Position numbers and translations under genes: made by a program
The notes under the pieces: model-generated
Seen by the model: only the letters and a program-made list of their open reading frames with translations
What the model was told of the DNA's origin: nothing
Databases searched by the model: none
DNA from: Micromonospora phaseoli
GTDB taxonomy: Bacteria; Actinomycetota; Actinomycetes; Mycobacteriales; Micromonosporaceae
NCBI RefSeq assembly: GCF_900109115.1
Contig: NZ_FNYV01000013.1
Location: 62,001 to 126,000 of the forward strand
Direction: 5' to 3'
DNA length: 64,000 bases
Shown: piece after piece, positions 25,565 to 32,848 of the stretch
Layout of the letters: each line of letters starts with the position of its first letter
How positions within the stretch are numbered: position 1 is the stretch's first letter

Positions 25565-26144
25565 GTGTTGTCCCCACTGACAGCGCCGGACATCCGGCGC
25601 GGATCCGTCACGCCAACGCGTGACCGGAGCGAGGTTAACGGCGCGTTGTGGCTACTTGAATACGCGTGCACGCCGGTGTCGCCAATTACGGCCACGCAGC
25701 CGCCCAACGGCATCTGGCCGGGCCAGGCCCGGCGACCGGTCCGGACGCCCTGTTCACCTCCGGTACGGGTCCGACTGGCCAAAGGGCGACCGAGAGTTAC
25801 GCCTTCGATGACCGCTGTAGACCGCATGGCCCGTGCTGGTGACGGCGCTGGCCGAGGCCGCCTCCATCAGATCCACGACCGAACGGAAGGCCAACTACAA
25901 CCGGAATTTGGTCGGGCTGAACCTCACTACCGGCAGCGGACACACGACGGGCACCTGGCGCAGGCGTTCGCCATGGGCCTCATCTTCCCCGGAGTGTCGG
26001 CCCTCGCCCTGGCGTTCACGCTGCCGAGCATGCGCAGTTCGACGTCTGGCCGCGCCCGTCGGAATCGCCGTCGACGCCAGCCTGCCGCGGTCGATGAGCG
26101 CATCGCGACAGCTGCCGCCTGCGACGCGCGGTGAACCCGGTGGG
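25565..26144. other. 580-bp region without an intact gene; probably decayed coding sequence
   Basis: Open frames exist (25833 onward and a frame ending at 26134), but composition shifts between frames. A membrane-helix-like stretch (QAFAMGLIFPGVSALALAFT) in one frame is preceded in another frame by ALAEAASIRSTTERKANY, as expected after frameshifts. It could be the remains of a membrane transporter, but I do not recognise the parent. Together with the phosphodiesterase fragment it marks a scar region around the LTD gene. Confidence 0.35.
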
Positions 26145-26924
26145 TCAGAAGCCGCAGGTCATCCCGGCGGTGTGGCTGACCTGCACGGTGTGCGTGACAC
26201 ATCCGGCTTCGGTGATCGTGTGCAGCAGCAGCGCGGTCGGCTCGTCGACCCAGCCGATCTGCTCGTCGCCGCTCATCGTCAGCGTGCTCTGCCGCCAGGT
26301 GCTCGGTGCGACGGTGAGCACCGTGCCGGCGAAGGACGCGGTCACCGACCGGTGCACGTGACCGGCGGCGACGCGTACCACATGGGGGTGTCGGAGCAGC
26401 ACCTCGGCGAGCCCGTCACCGTCGGCGAGCCGGACCTCGTCGGCGGCCGGGATGCCCACCGCCACGGGCGGGTGGTGCAGGCAGACCACGGCCGGCACCT
26501 CGGCACGCGCCGCCAGCACCCCGTCGAGCCAGCCGAGCTGCTCGTCACCGAGCCGCCCGCCGCTGGAACCGGGGACCAGCGAGTCGAGCACCACCACGGT
26601 CGCGTCGGGGTGGTCGACCTGGTAGTACGCGGAGAAGCCGCCACCCAGCCAGGGTGTGCCGCCGAAGGCGTCGAGCAGCGACTCCCGGTCGTCGTGGTTG
26701 CCCGTCACCAGGTGCACCGGCAGCGGGAACCGGCCGATCACCTCGCGCAGCACCGCGTACTCGTCGGGGCGACCATGGTCCGCCAGGTCGCCGGTGATGA
26801 CCACGCAGTCCGGCCGGGGTGCCAGCGCCAGCACCCGGCCGAGCGCACGGTGCAGGCCGGCGGCTGGCTCGGCGCCGAGCACGCCGGTGGTCAGGTGCGG
26901 ATCGCTGAGGTGGGCGATGAGCAT
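26145..26924 (-). CDS. CpdA/GpdQ-like metallophosphodiesterase
   Basis: A 259-residue cytosolic protein with every class III phosphodiesterase metal motif: AHLSDPHLTTG, VITGDLADHG, VTGNHDDRES, VCLHHPPVAVG and AAGHVHRSVTA. The family includes CpdA (3',5'-cAMP hydrolysis) and GpdQ (glycerophosphodiesters); Mtb Rv0805 is a similar actinobacterial enzyme. A cAMP role would fit the cyclase in this window, but the substrate cannot be read from sequence. GGAGGCCCG precedes the ATG. One copy of the 36-bp repeat lies 66 bp upstream, pointing at this gene. Confidence 0.88.
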   Translation of the reverse strand: MLIAHLSDPHLTTGVLGAEPAAGLHRALGRVLALAPRPDCVVITGDLADHGRPDEYAVLREVIGRFPLPVHLVTGNHDDRESLLDAFGGTPWLGGGFSAYYQVDHPDATVVVLDSLVPGSSGGRLGDEQLGWLDGVLAARAEVPAVVCLHHPPVAVGIPAADEVRLADGDGLAEVLLRHPHVVRVAAGHVHRSVTASFAGTVLTVAPSTWRQSTLTMSGDEQIGWVDEPTALLLHTITEAGCVTHTVQVSHTAGMTCGF

Positions 26925-26990
26925 CGGGCCTCCACTCGACCGGAAACACCAACGCTATCGTCGCGGCCCGCTCCGCGTGGCCCCACAGGC

Positions 26991-27026
26991 CGCGTCCACA
27001 GCCTGTGGATAGCACATGTGTACGAC
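26991..27026 (-). repeat. 36-bp interspersed repeat, copy 1
   Basis: Read on the minus strand it starts GTCGTACACATGTGCTATCC and ends with the palindrome TCCACAGGCTGTGGA plus CGCG. It differs from copy 3 (57674-57709) at one base only. It points toward the phosphodiesterase gene and ends 66 bp before its start codon. TATCCACA within it resembles a DnaA box. Confidence 0.85.
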
Positions 27027-27107
27027 TTCAGGTTGCTCACAGGTCGGCGTGAGTACGCTTGATCAGCGGCCCGGCGCCACCGGGAACGGATCCGAACCTG
27101 GAACGAC

Positions 27108-28532
27108 GTGCGAGTGAATCACCAGAAGGTCATTCGTGATGTGACGGTCCGGCTGCCCATGGCGTCGACCGTCACGGAGGTCTGCGAGGCGGCCGTCAGC
27201 GCCCTCGCCCGCTACACCCCTGCCACCATCGCCATCCTGCTGCACGTCCACGGCCGGCTCCGCTGCGTCGCCGCCACCGGATCCTGGCAGGTCTTCGCCA
27301 CCGTGGCACCGGACGCCGGAATCGTCGGCCGGGTCTACACCGGCGGCCAGCCGGCCATCGTCCCGGACGTCGACGCCGATGCCGACCACATCCCGGTACG
27401 CCCCGACGTCACCGCCGAGCTGTGCGTACCGGTGCTGGATCCGGCCGGCCGGCCCATCGGGGTACTCGACCTGCAGTGGACCGGCCCGGCCGACCTGGCG
27501 TCCTGGCAGGTGGTCGCCGAGCGTGTCGCCGCCCGCCTGGGCGCCCGGATCGTGGCGCTCGGCGGGCCGGCGGAGAGCCGCAGCGAGAAGTTGCTCCGGC
27601 ATGCCTCCGCGATGACCGCCGCCACCACCGAATGGGACCTGATGGCGGCCGCGATCGCAGCGGCCCGGGACGTGTCCACCCTCGCTGCGGCCGTCCTGCT
27701 GCTCGGGGGTCGCGGCGGCCCCCGACTCGGCGCACCGACGGTCGCCCCCGACGGGCTGGAGACGCGGATACGTGCCGAGCTGGGCGAGGTGGGCCGCTCG
27801 GCGCTGCGGCGCATCATCGACCGGGCCCATCGCTACGGCGCCGGTTACACCCTCGGCGAATCCGGCCACCCGCCCACCGCCGAGCACGAGCCGCTGGTCC
27901 GGGCCGGGGTGGGCACGCTGGTGGCGGTGCCGTTCGGGCCGCCCGAGCGGGGCGGCGTGCTGCTGGTCGCCGACGAGCGGTTGCTGCGACCGGATCCGAC
28001 CACGGTCAACCTGATGGAGTTGCTGGCCGGTCAGGCGTGGGGCTGCCTGGACCGGCTACGCACCCTGGACCGACTTCGGGTGCAGGCCAGCTCCGACCCG
28101 CTGACCGGGCTGCGGCACACCGGCCCGTTCGGGCAGCGGATCGCCTCCGCGACCCCTGGCCGTACCGCCCTGCTGGCGATCGACGTGGACGGTTTCAAGA
28201 CCGTCAACGACACCTACGGCCATCAGGCGGGCGACCGGGTGCTGGTCGACCTCGCCCGGGCGTTGGAGGGTGCGCTTCGCCAGGGCGACGAGCTGTACCG
28301 GATCGGCGGGGACGAGTTCGTCGCGGTGATCGAGGTGGGCCTCCCCGACGAGGCCGTACGGGTCGCCGAACGGCTCACCGAGGCGGCCCGCCGGATCGGC
28401 CGGACGATCAGCGTCGGCGTGGCCCTGCCCCACCCGGGCGAGTCCCCCGAGCTGACGCTACGCCGCGCCGACCAGGCTCTCTACGCCGTCAAGCGCCGAG
28501 GCCGCGACGGCGTCCACCTCTCCGCCGCCTAG
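27108..28532 (+). CDS. GAF-GGDEF diguanylate cyclase
   Basis: A 474-residue soluble protein. The first 150 residues form a GAF domain (STVTEVCEAAVSALARYTPA, VPVLDPAGRPIGVLDLQW); about 170-310 form a second GAF-like sensor (VGTLVAVPFGPPERGGVLLV). The C-terminal GGDEF domain has SSDPLTGLRH, AIDVDGFKTVNDTYGHQAGD and an intact RIGGDEFVAV. RQGD lies five residues before GGDEF and matches the RxxD inhibitory site, so the enzyme should make c-di-GMP and be limited by it. GTG 27108 is the likely start. Its stop codon shares CTAG with the stop of asd on the other strand. Confidence 0.9.
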   Translation: MRVNHQKVIRDVTVRLPMASTVTEVCEAAVSALARYTPATIAILLHVHGRLRCVAATGSWQVFATVAPDAGIVGRVYTGGQPAIVPDVDADADHIPVRPDVTAELCVPVLDPAGRPIGVLDLQWTGPADLASWQVVAERVAARLGARIVALGGPAESRSEKLLRHASAMTAATTEWDLMAAAIAAARDVSTLAAAVLLLGGRGGPRLGAPTVAPDGLETRIRAELGEVGRSALRRIIDRAHRYGAGYTLGESGHPPTAEHEPLVRAGVGTLVAVPFGPPERGGVLLVADERLLRPDPTTVNLMELLAGQAWGCLDRLRTLDRLRVQASSDPLTGLRHTGPFGQRIASATPGRTALLAIDVDGFKTVNDTYGHQAGDRVLVDLARALEGALRQGDELYRIGGDEFVAVIEVGLPDEAVRVAERLTEAARRIGRTISVGVALPHPGESPELTLRRADQALYAVKRRGRDGVHLSAA

Positions 28533-29584
28533 GTGAGGTCCTTGGCCAGGAGTTCGGCGATCTGGGCGGTGTTCAGGGCGGCACCCTTGCGGAGGTTGTC
28601 GCCGGTGACGAAGAAGTCCAGGGCGCGGGGGTCGTCGAGGGCGCGCCGGATCCGGCCGACCCAGGAGGGGTCGGTCCCGACCACGTCGATCGGCATCGGG
28701 AACTCGCCGGCCGCCGGGTCGTCGACCACGATCACCCCGGGCGCGTTGCGCAGCACCCCCCGGGCCCCATCGGCATCGATCTCGGTGGCGAAGACGGCGT
28801 GTACCGCGACCGAGTGGCCGGTCACCACGGGCACCCGTACGCAGGTGGCGGAGACCTTGAGGTCGGGCATCCCGAGGATCTTGCGCGACTCGTTGCGCAC
28901 CTTCATCTCCTCGGACGACCAGCCGTAGTCGGCCAACGAGCCCGCCCAGGGCACCACGTTGAGCGCCAGCGGGGCGGGGAACGGGCCGAGTTCGTCACCG
29001 ACGGCCTGACGCACATCGCCGGTACGCGAGCCGAGCAGCCGATCACCGGCCACCTTGGTCAACTGGTCGTGCAGGACGTCCGCGCCCACCTGGCCCGCGC
29101 CGGAGACCGCCTGGTAGGAAGCGAGCACCAGCTCACGCAGGCCGTACTCGCGGTGCAGCGGGGCGACCGCGACGATCATCGCGAGGGTGGTGCAGTTGGC
29201 GTTGGCCACGATGCCCCGGGGCCGGTTGCCCAACTGCTCGGGATTGATCTCCGGCACCACCAGCGGGACGTCCCGGTCCATCCGGAAGGCACCGGAGTTG
29301 TCCACCACCACGGCACCTCGGCTCACCGCGATCGGCGCCCAGTGCGCGGAGACCTCGTCCGGCACGTCGAACATCGCCACGTCGACGCCGTCCAGCGCCT
29401 GCTCGGTCAGGGTCTGGACGGTCAACTCCTCGCCCCGGCAGCGGACCTTGCGCCCGGCCGACCGCTCGGAGGCCAGCAGGCGGATCTCGCCCCAGACATT
29501 GCGACGCCCGGTGAGCAGCTCACACATCACCGTGCCGACGGCCCCCGTCGCCCCGACCACGGCCAGGGTGGGCAGCCCGGCCAC
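28529..29584 (-). CDS. asd: Aspartate-semialdehyde dehydrogenase
   Basis: A 351-residue enzyme that reduces aspartyl phosphate to aspartate semialdehyde with NADPH, feeding lysine, diaminopimelate, methionine and threonine synthesis. The Rossmann motif GATGAVGTVM is near the N-terminus, the catalytic Cys131 is in NANCTTL, and SYQAVSGAG and CVRVPVVTGHS are the usual substrate and active-site segments. The GTG start lies five bases after the ask stop, so ask-asd form an operon, as in most actinobacteria. The gene ends tail-to-tail with the diguanylate cyclase gene, with a 4-bp overlap. Confidence 0.96.
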   Translation of the reverse strand: MAGLPTLAVVGATGAVGTVMCELLTGRRNVWGEIRLLASERSAGRKVRCRGEELTVQTLTEQALDGVDVAMFDVPDEVSAHWAPIAVSRGAVVVDNSGAFRMDRDVPLVVPEINPEQLGNRPRGIVANANCTTLAMIVAVAPLHREYGLRELVLASYQAVSGAGQVGADVLHDQLTKVAGDRLLGSRTGDVRQAVGDELGPFPAPLALNVVPWAGSLADYGWSSEEMKVRNESRKILGMPDLKVSATCVRVPVVTGHSVAVHAVFATEIDADGARGVLRNAPGVIVVDDPAAGEFPMPIDVVGTDPSWVGRIRRALDDPRALDFFVTGDNLRKGAALNTAQIAELLAKDLT

Positions 29585-29589
29585 CCGCG

Positions 29590-30108
29590 CTACCGCCCCG
29601 TCCCCGCGTACACCACGGCTTCGGTGTCGCCGCCGAGGTCGAACGCCTGGTGGATGGCGCGGACCGCCGCGTCGAGGTCGGTGTCCCGGCAGACCACCGA
29701 GACCCGGATCTCCGAGGTGGAGATCATCTCGATGTTCACCCCGGCCTGGCCGAGCGCGGCGAAGAAGCCGGCAGCCACCCCGGGGTGGGACCGCATCCCG
29801 GCACCGATCAGGGAGACCTTGCCGACGTGGTCGTCGTAGAGCAGGCCCTTGAAGTTGACCGCCTCCTGGATCTTGCTCAGCGCGGCCATGGCGGTGGGCC
29901 CGTCGGTCTTCGGCAGCGTGAAGGAGATGTCGGTGCGGCCGGTGCCCTCGGTGGAGACGTTCTGCACGATCATGTCGATGTTGATCTCGGCGCCCGCGAC
30001 GGTGTCGAAGATGCTCGCGGCGGCGCCCGGCTCGTCGGGCACCCCGACGATGGTGATCTTGGCCTCGCTGCGGTCGTGGGCAACCCCGGTGATCAGTGCC
30101 TGCTCCAC
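29590..30108 (-). CDS. ask: Aspartate kinase beta subunit from an internal in-frame start
   Basis: Inside ask, AGAGGAG stands six bases before an in-frame GTG at 30108 (VEQALITGVAHDRS). Translation from there gives 172 residues containing both ACT domains, the same length I recall for the Corynebacterium glutamicum beta subunit. In that enzyme two alpha and two beta chains assemble, and lysine plus threonine bind at their interface. The strong internal ribosome site supports the same arrangement here. Confidence 0.8.
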   Translation of the reverse strand: MEQALITGVAHDRSEAKITIVGVPDEPGAAASIFDTVAGAEINIDMIVQNVSTEGTGRTDISFTLPKTDGPTAMAALSKIQEAVNFKGLLYDDHVGKVSLIGAGMRSHPGVAAGFFAALGQAGVNIEMISTSEIRVSVVCRDTDLDAAVRAIHQAFDLGGDTEAVVYAGTGR

Positions 30109-30855
30109 GGGAAGCTCCTCTATCGATCCGGTGACCATGGTGCCGGTGTTGGTCGAGTATGACGAACGGACGTGGATCGGCAGCCCCGCCCGGCGGGCGT
30201 ACTCCACGCTACGCAGGTGCAGCACCTTCGCACCGCAGGCGGCCAGCTCCAGCATTTCCTCGTAGGTGATCTGCTTGATGTGTCGGGCGTTCGGGACGAT
30301 CCGCGGATCGGCGGTGAAGACCCCGTCCACGTCGGTGTAGATCTCGCAGACGTCCGCACGCAGCGCCGCGGCCAGCGCCACCGCGGTGGTGTCCGAGCCG
30401 CCCCGGCCCAGCGTGGTGACGTCCTTGGTGTCCTGCGAGACGCCCTGGAAACCGGCGACGATGACCACGGCGCCCTCGTCCAGCGCACCCTTGAGCCGCC
30501 CCGGGGTGACGTCGATGATCCGCGCCCTGCCGTGCACCGAGGTGGTGATCACGCCCGCCTGCGAACCGGTGAACGAGCGGGCTTCGTACCCCAGGTTGTG
30601 GATCGCCATCGCCAGCAGCGCCATGGAGATCCGCTCGCCGGCGGTGAGCAGCATGTCCAGCTCGCGCCCCGGGGGCAACGGACTGACCTGGTTGGCCAGG
30701 TCGAGCAGCTCGTCGGTGGTGTCGCCCATCGCGGAGACCACCACCACCACGTCGTCGCCAGCCTTGCGGGCGGCGACGATGCGCTCGGCCACCCGCTTGA
30801 TCCGCTCGGCGTTGGCGACGGAGGATCCGCCGTACTTCTGCACCACGAGTGCCAC
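29590..30855 (-). CDS. ask: Aspartate kinase (alpha subunit; gene also encodes beta)
   Basis: A 421-residue enzyme from GTG 30855 (GGGAGGGAG upstream), the same length I recall for the Corynebacterium and Mycobacterium alpha subunits. It phosphorylates aspartate, the first step of the aspartate family. The kinase part has VVQKYGGSSVANAERI, VVSAMGDTTDEL, TLGRGGSDTTAVALA and YTDVDGVFTADPR. The C-terminal part holds two ACT domains for feedback control by lysine and threonine (ITIVGVPDEPGAAASIFDTV, VSLIGAGMRSHPGVAAGFF). An internal ribosome site and GTG at 30108 would make the separate beta subunit. Confidence 0.96.
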   Translation of the reverse strand: MALVVQKYGGSSVANAERIKRVAERIVAARKAGDDVVVVVSAMGDTTDELLDLANQVSPLPPGRELDMLLTAGERISMALLAMAIHNLGYEARSFTGSQAGVITTSVHGRARIIDVTPGRLKGALDEGAVVIVAGFQGVSQDTKDVTTLGRGGSDTTAVALAAALRADVCEIYTDVDGVFTADPRIVPNARHIKQITYEEMLELAACGAKVLHLRSVEYARRAGLPIHVRSSYSTNTGTMVTGSIEELPVEQALITGVAHDRSEAKITIVGVPDEPGAAASIFDTVAGAEINIDMIVQNVSTEGTGRTDISFTLPKTDGPTAMAALSKIQEAVNFKGLLYDDHVGKVSLIGAGMRSHPGVAAGFFAALGQAGVNIEMISTSEIRVSVVCRDTDLDAAVRAIHQAFDLGGDTEAVVYAGTGR

Positions 30856-31134
30856 GACGGCGCACTCCCTCCCGGTTGCCCTGAGCGTGCCGACGCCGCC
30901 GGCACCGGGCTTGGCGTGCCGGCGCGCCGGCAATGGGTTTGGCGTGCCGGCGCCGCCGGCACCGTGGCCGGCGGCGCGGGTCGGACGACCTCAGGGTATC
31001 GGGCCGCTCTGACCGCCGGGTCAGGTGATCCCACGATCCGGCCTCGGGCCGCGACGAGGGTGGTGTGCGACACGCCGGCGATGCCGCCCCTTCCGGGGGT
31101 GTCCGAAAGCCGGTCCAACACCCAGAATGGCCGG

Positions 31135-31977
31135 GTGCGCCCCGTCCACCATCCGGCCCGCCTGCTGACCGCGCCGTTCGCGCTCCTCGTCCTGTTCACC
31201 GGCTGCTCGTCCGAGCCGCCCGCCACCCCCGCGCCGCCGCCGAGCGCCGCGCCGCGGCCCGCCGGGCTGGATGCGGCCCGCGACGAGCTGGCCGCCCTCG
31301 CTGCCGCCGCCCAGGATCGACATCTGGTCGCCCGGTACACCCTGCGGGTGGACGGCATCGCCGACCGGCTGATCGTCTTCACCAGCGCGAATGACGACAG
31401 CTGGCGGGTGGACGTACCGGCGGGCGCGCTCGGTGGCACGGCCGACATCTCGCTCGCGGCAACACCCGACGGACTGTTCCAGTGCGGGCTGCCGTCGGCG
31501 ACCAGGCCGGAGCCGGCCAGTTGCGTACGCCTCGGCGAGCGCGACGACACGCTGCCGCGGCGGCTCGACCCGCGGGTGCAGCATCCGTTCACCGACTGGC
31601 TGAAGGTGCTGACCGACCGACGCGCCCCGCTGTCGGTCTCGCCGGCCATGGCGCCGCCCGGAGCGACCGGCAGCTGCTACTCGGTGGAGACCACGGTCGC
31701 CTCGATCAACTCGCCGCTGGACGCGGGCATCTACTGCTTCGACGCCGACGGCACCCCGACGGCGGTACGGGCGGCGTTCGGCACGCTGACGCTGGCCGCG
31801 CCGCCTGAGCCGGCACCGACCACCGTGGCGCTCGCCGGACCGGTGGTGGAGGCCGAGCCGCTGGGCATGGCGGCACCACCTGTCGAACCGTCCTCGCCGA
31901 TCAGCACCGAACCCGGCAGCACCGAGCCCGGCGGCACTGTGCCAGGCGGCACCGGGCCGGACGCGGCAACGCCCTGA
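31135..31977 (+). CDS. Secreted lipoprotein, unknown function
   Basis: A 280-residue protein. The N-terminus has a signal peptide ending in the lipobox LFTGC (APFALLVLFTGCSSEP), followed by a proline-rich linker. The domain of about 200 residues has three or more cysteines (FQCGLPS, ASCVRLGE, GSCYSVE, IYCFDADG), probably paired, and the tail is a low-complexity Pro/Gly/Thr stretch. I do not recognise the family. The start was taken at GTG 31135 just before the signal peptide; an in-frame ATG at 31081 is possible. About 280 bp separate it from the divergent ask gene; that gap holds two direct copies of GGCGTGCCGGCG. Confidence 0.65.
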   Translation: MRPVHHPARLLTAPFALLVLFTGCSSEPPATPAPPPSAAPRPAGLDAARDELAALAAAAQDRHLVARYTLRVDGIADRLIVFTSANDDSWRVDVPAGALGGTADISLAATPDGLFQCGLPSATRPEPASCVRLGERDDTLPRRLDPRVQHPFTDWLKVLTDRRAPLSVSPAMAPPGATGSCYSVETTVASINSPLDAGIYCFDADGTPTAVRAAFGTLTLAAPPEPAPTTVALAGPVVEAEPLGMAAPPVEPSSPISTEPGSTEPGGTVPGGTGPDAATP

Positions 31978-32061
31978 CGATAAGTCCGTTACGGGTGTTT
32001 TACCCCACACTTCACCACCCCCGGCAAGGCTTTTAAAACGCCCATACGGGACGCTCTTCGC

Positions 32062-32610
32062 ATGACCGACCTCACTCCGCTGCTCGCGTTCCGCTGGAGC
32101 CCCCGGTCCTTCGATCCGGTTGCGGAGCTGACCCACGCCGAGACGGCGACGCTGCTGGAAGCCGCCCGATGGGCGCCCTCCGTCGGCAACCGACAGCCCT
32201 GGCGATTCGCGGTGGGGCACCGTGAGGACGAGACCTTCAAGCGGATCCTGGTCAATCTGCCGCCGGCCGACCAGCGGTGGGCCGGGCGCGCCAGCGTTCT
32301 GCTGCTCGCCGCGTACCGGCACGCCGGCAACCCGTTCGCGACGTACGACCTGGGCCAGGCGGTGGCCCACCTGACCGTCCAGGCCACCGCGCTGGGGTTG
32401 CACGTCCGTCAGGTGACCGACCTCGATCGCGCCGGCCTGGTCGCCGATCTCGACCTGCCCCGCGACGTGCGACCGTGTGTGGTGGTGACGGTCGGCCAAC
32501 TGGGCGATCCGTTCAGCCTCCCGGCCGACCTGCTGGCCGATGAGACCTCGCTACGGCACCGCCGACCACTGGCCGAACTGGTGATGAGCTGGGCAGACTC
32601 CGCGGTCTGA
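32062..32610 (+). CDS. Nitroreductase-family protein
   Basis: A 182-residue protein with the FMN-dependent nitroreductase pattern: FRWSPRSFDP at the start (Arg-Ser-Phe FMN phosphate contact), EAARWAPSVGNRQPWRFAV, and DLGQAVAHLTVQATALGLHV. The family reduces nitro compounds, quinones or other acceptors with NAD(P)H as a homodimer. The substrate is not predictable. No ribosome site is seen before ATG 32062; the upstream DNA is AT-rich (CTTTTAAAACG), so a leaderless message is possible. Confidence 0.85.
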   Translation: MTDLTPLLAFRWSPRSFDPVAELTHAETATLLEAARWAPSVGNRQPWRFAVGHREDETFKRILVNLPPADQRWAGRASVLLLAAYRHAGNPFATYDLGQAVAHLTVQATALGLHVRQVTDLDRAGLVADLDLPRDVRPCVVVTVGQLGDPFSLPADLLADETSLRHRRPLAELVMSWADSAV

Positions 32611-32650
32611 GCCCTCTCGCGCGAGCCTCGTCCCAAAGTCCGGACCGACC

Positions 32651-32679
32651 TTCCCAGACGCCGTCCCATCACGTAGTGT
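32651..32679 (+). promoter_or_regulatory. Promoter of the leuA leader
   Basis: TTCCCA (32651-32656) and TAGTGT (32674-32679) are 17 bp apart. The leader-peptide ATG begins nine bases after the -10 box, so the transcript is probably leaderless at its first codon. Confidence 0.55.
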
Positions 32680-32688
32680 CACTCTGTC

Positions 32689-32733
32689 ATGTGGCAGGCG
32701 CACCTTCTCCTTGGTCGCCGCGACGAGGCCTGA
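32689..32733 (+). CDS. leuA leader peptide (Leu-codon attenuator)
   Basis: A 14-codon reading frame, MWQAHLLLGRRDEA and stop. It contains three consecutive Leu codons, CTT CTC CTT, which are minor codons in this CTG-rich genome. It lies 115 bp before leuA, and its end forms the left arm of a stem-loop. Leader peptides with Leu codons before leuA have been described in actinobacteria. Slow movement of the ribosome at these codons when leucyl-tRNA is short would change RNA folding and raise leuA expression. Confidence 0.8.
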   Translation: MWQAHLLLGRRDEA

Positions 32734-32808
32734 CGGCCGGCACCTCGTCGCGGAGTCGAACCGCGCCGCCAGCACTGTCTCGGATCTTTTGTTCGGCACC
32801 GCTGCCGA
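32718..32808 (+). promoter_or_regulatory. leuA attenuator stem-loops
   Basis: An 11-bp perfect stem (CCGCGACGAGG at 32718-32728 with 32743-32753) overlaps the last codons of the leader peptide, so a ribosome on the leader would open it. A second hairpin, TCGGCA-CCGC-TGCCGA (32793-32808), followed by CTTTCG, lies closer to leuA and could act as terminator. The competing RNA structure has not been worked out. Confidence 0.6.
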
Positions 32809-32848
32809 CTTTCGCTGCTGACCCACATGACCACAGGAGAACTCCGCC

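Noticed and set aside
25565..26144. Insertion sequence remnant
   Set aside because: No terminal inverted repeats or transposase-like motif (DDE or IS110-type) could be read in any frame.
32062..32610. Part of a secondary-metabolite cluster together with the MFS exporter
   Set aside because: Neighbours are amino-acid synthesis genes (ask, asd, leuA); no synthase, carrier protein or tailoring group is present.
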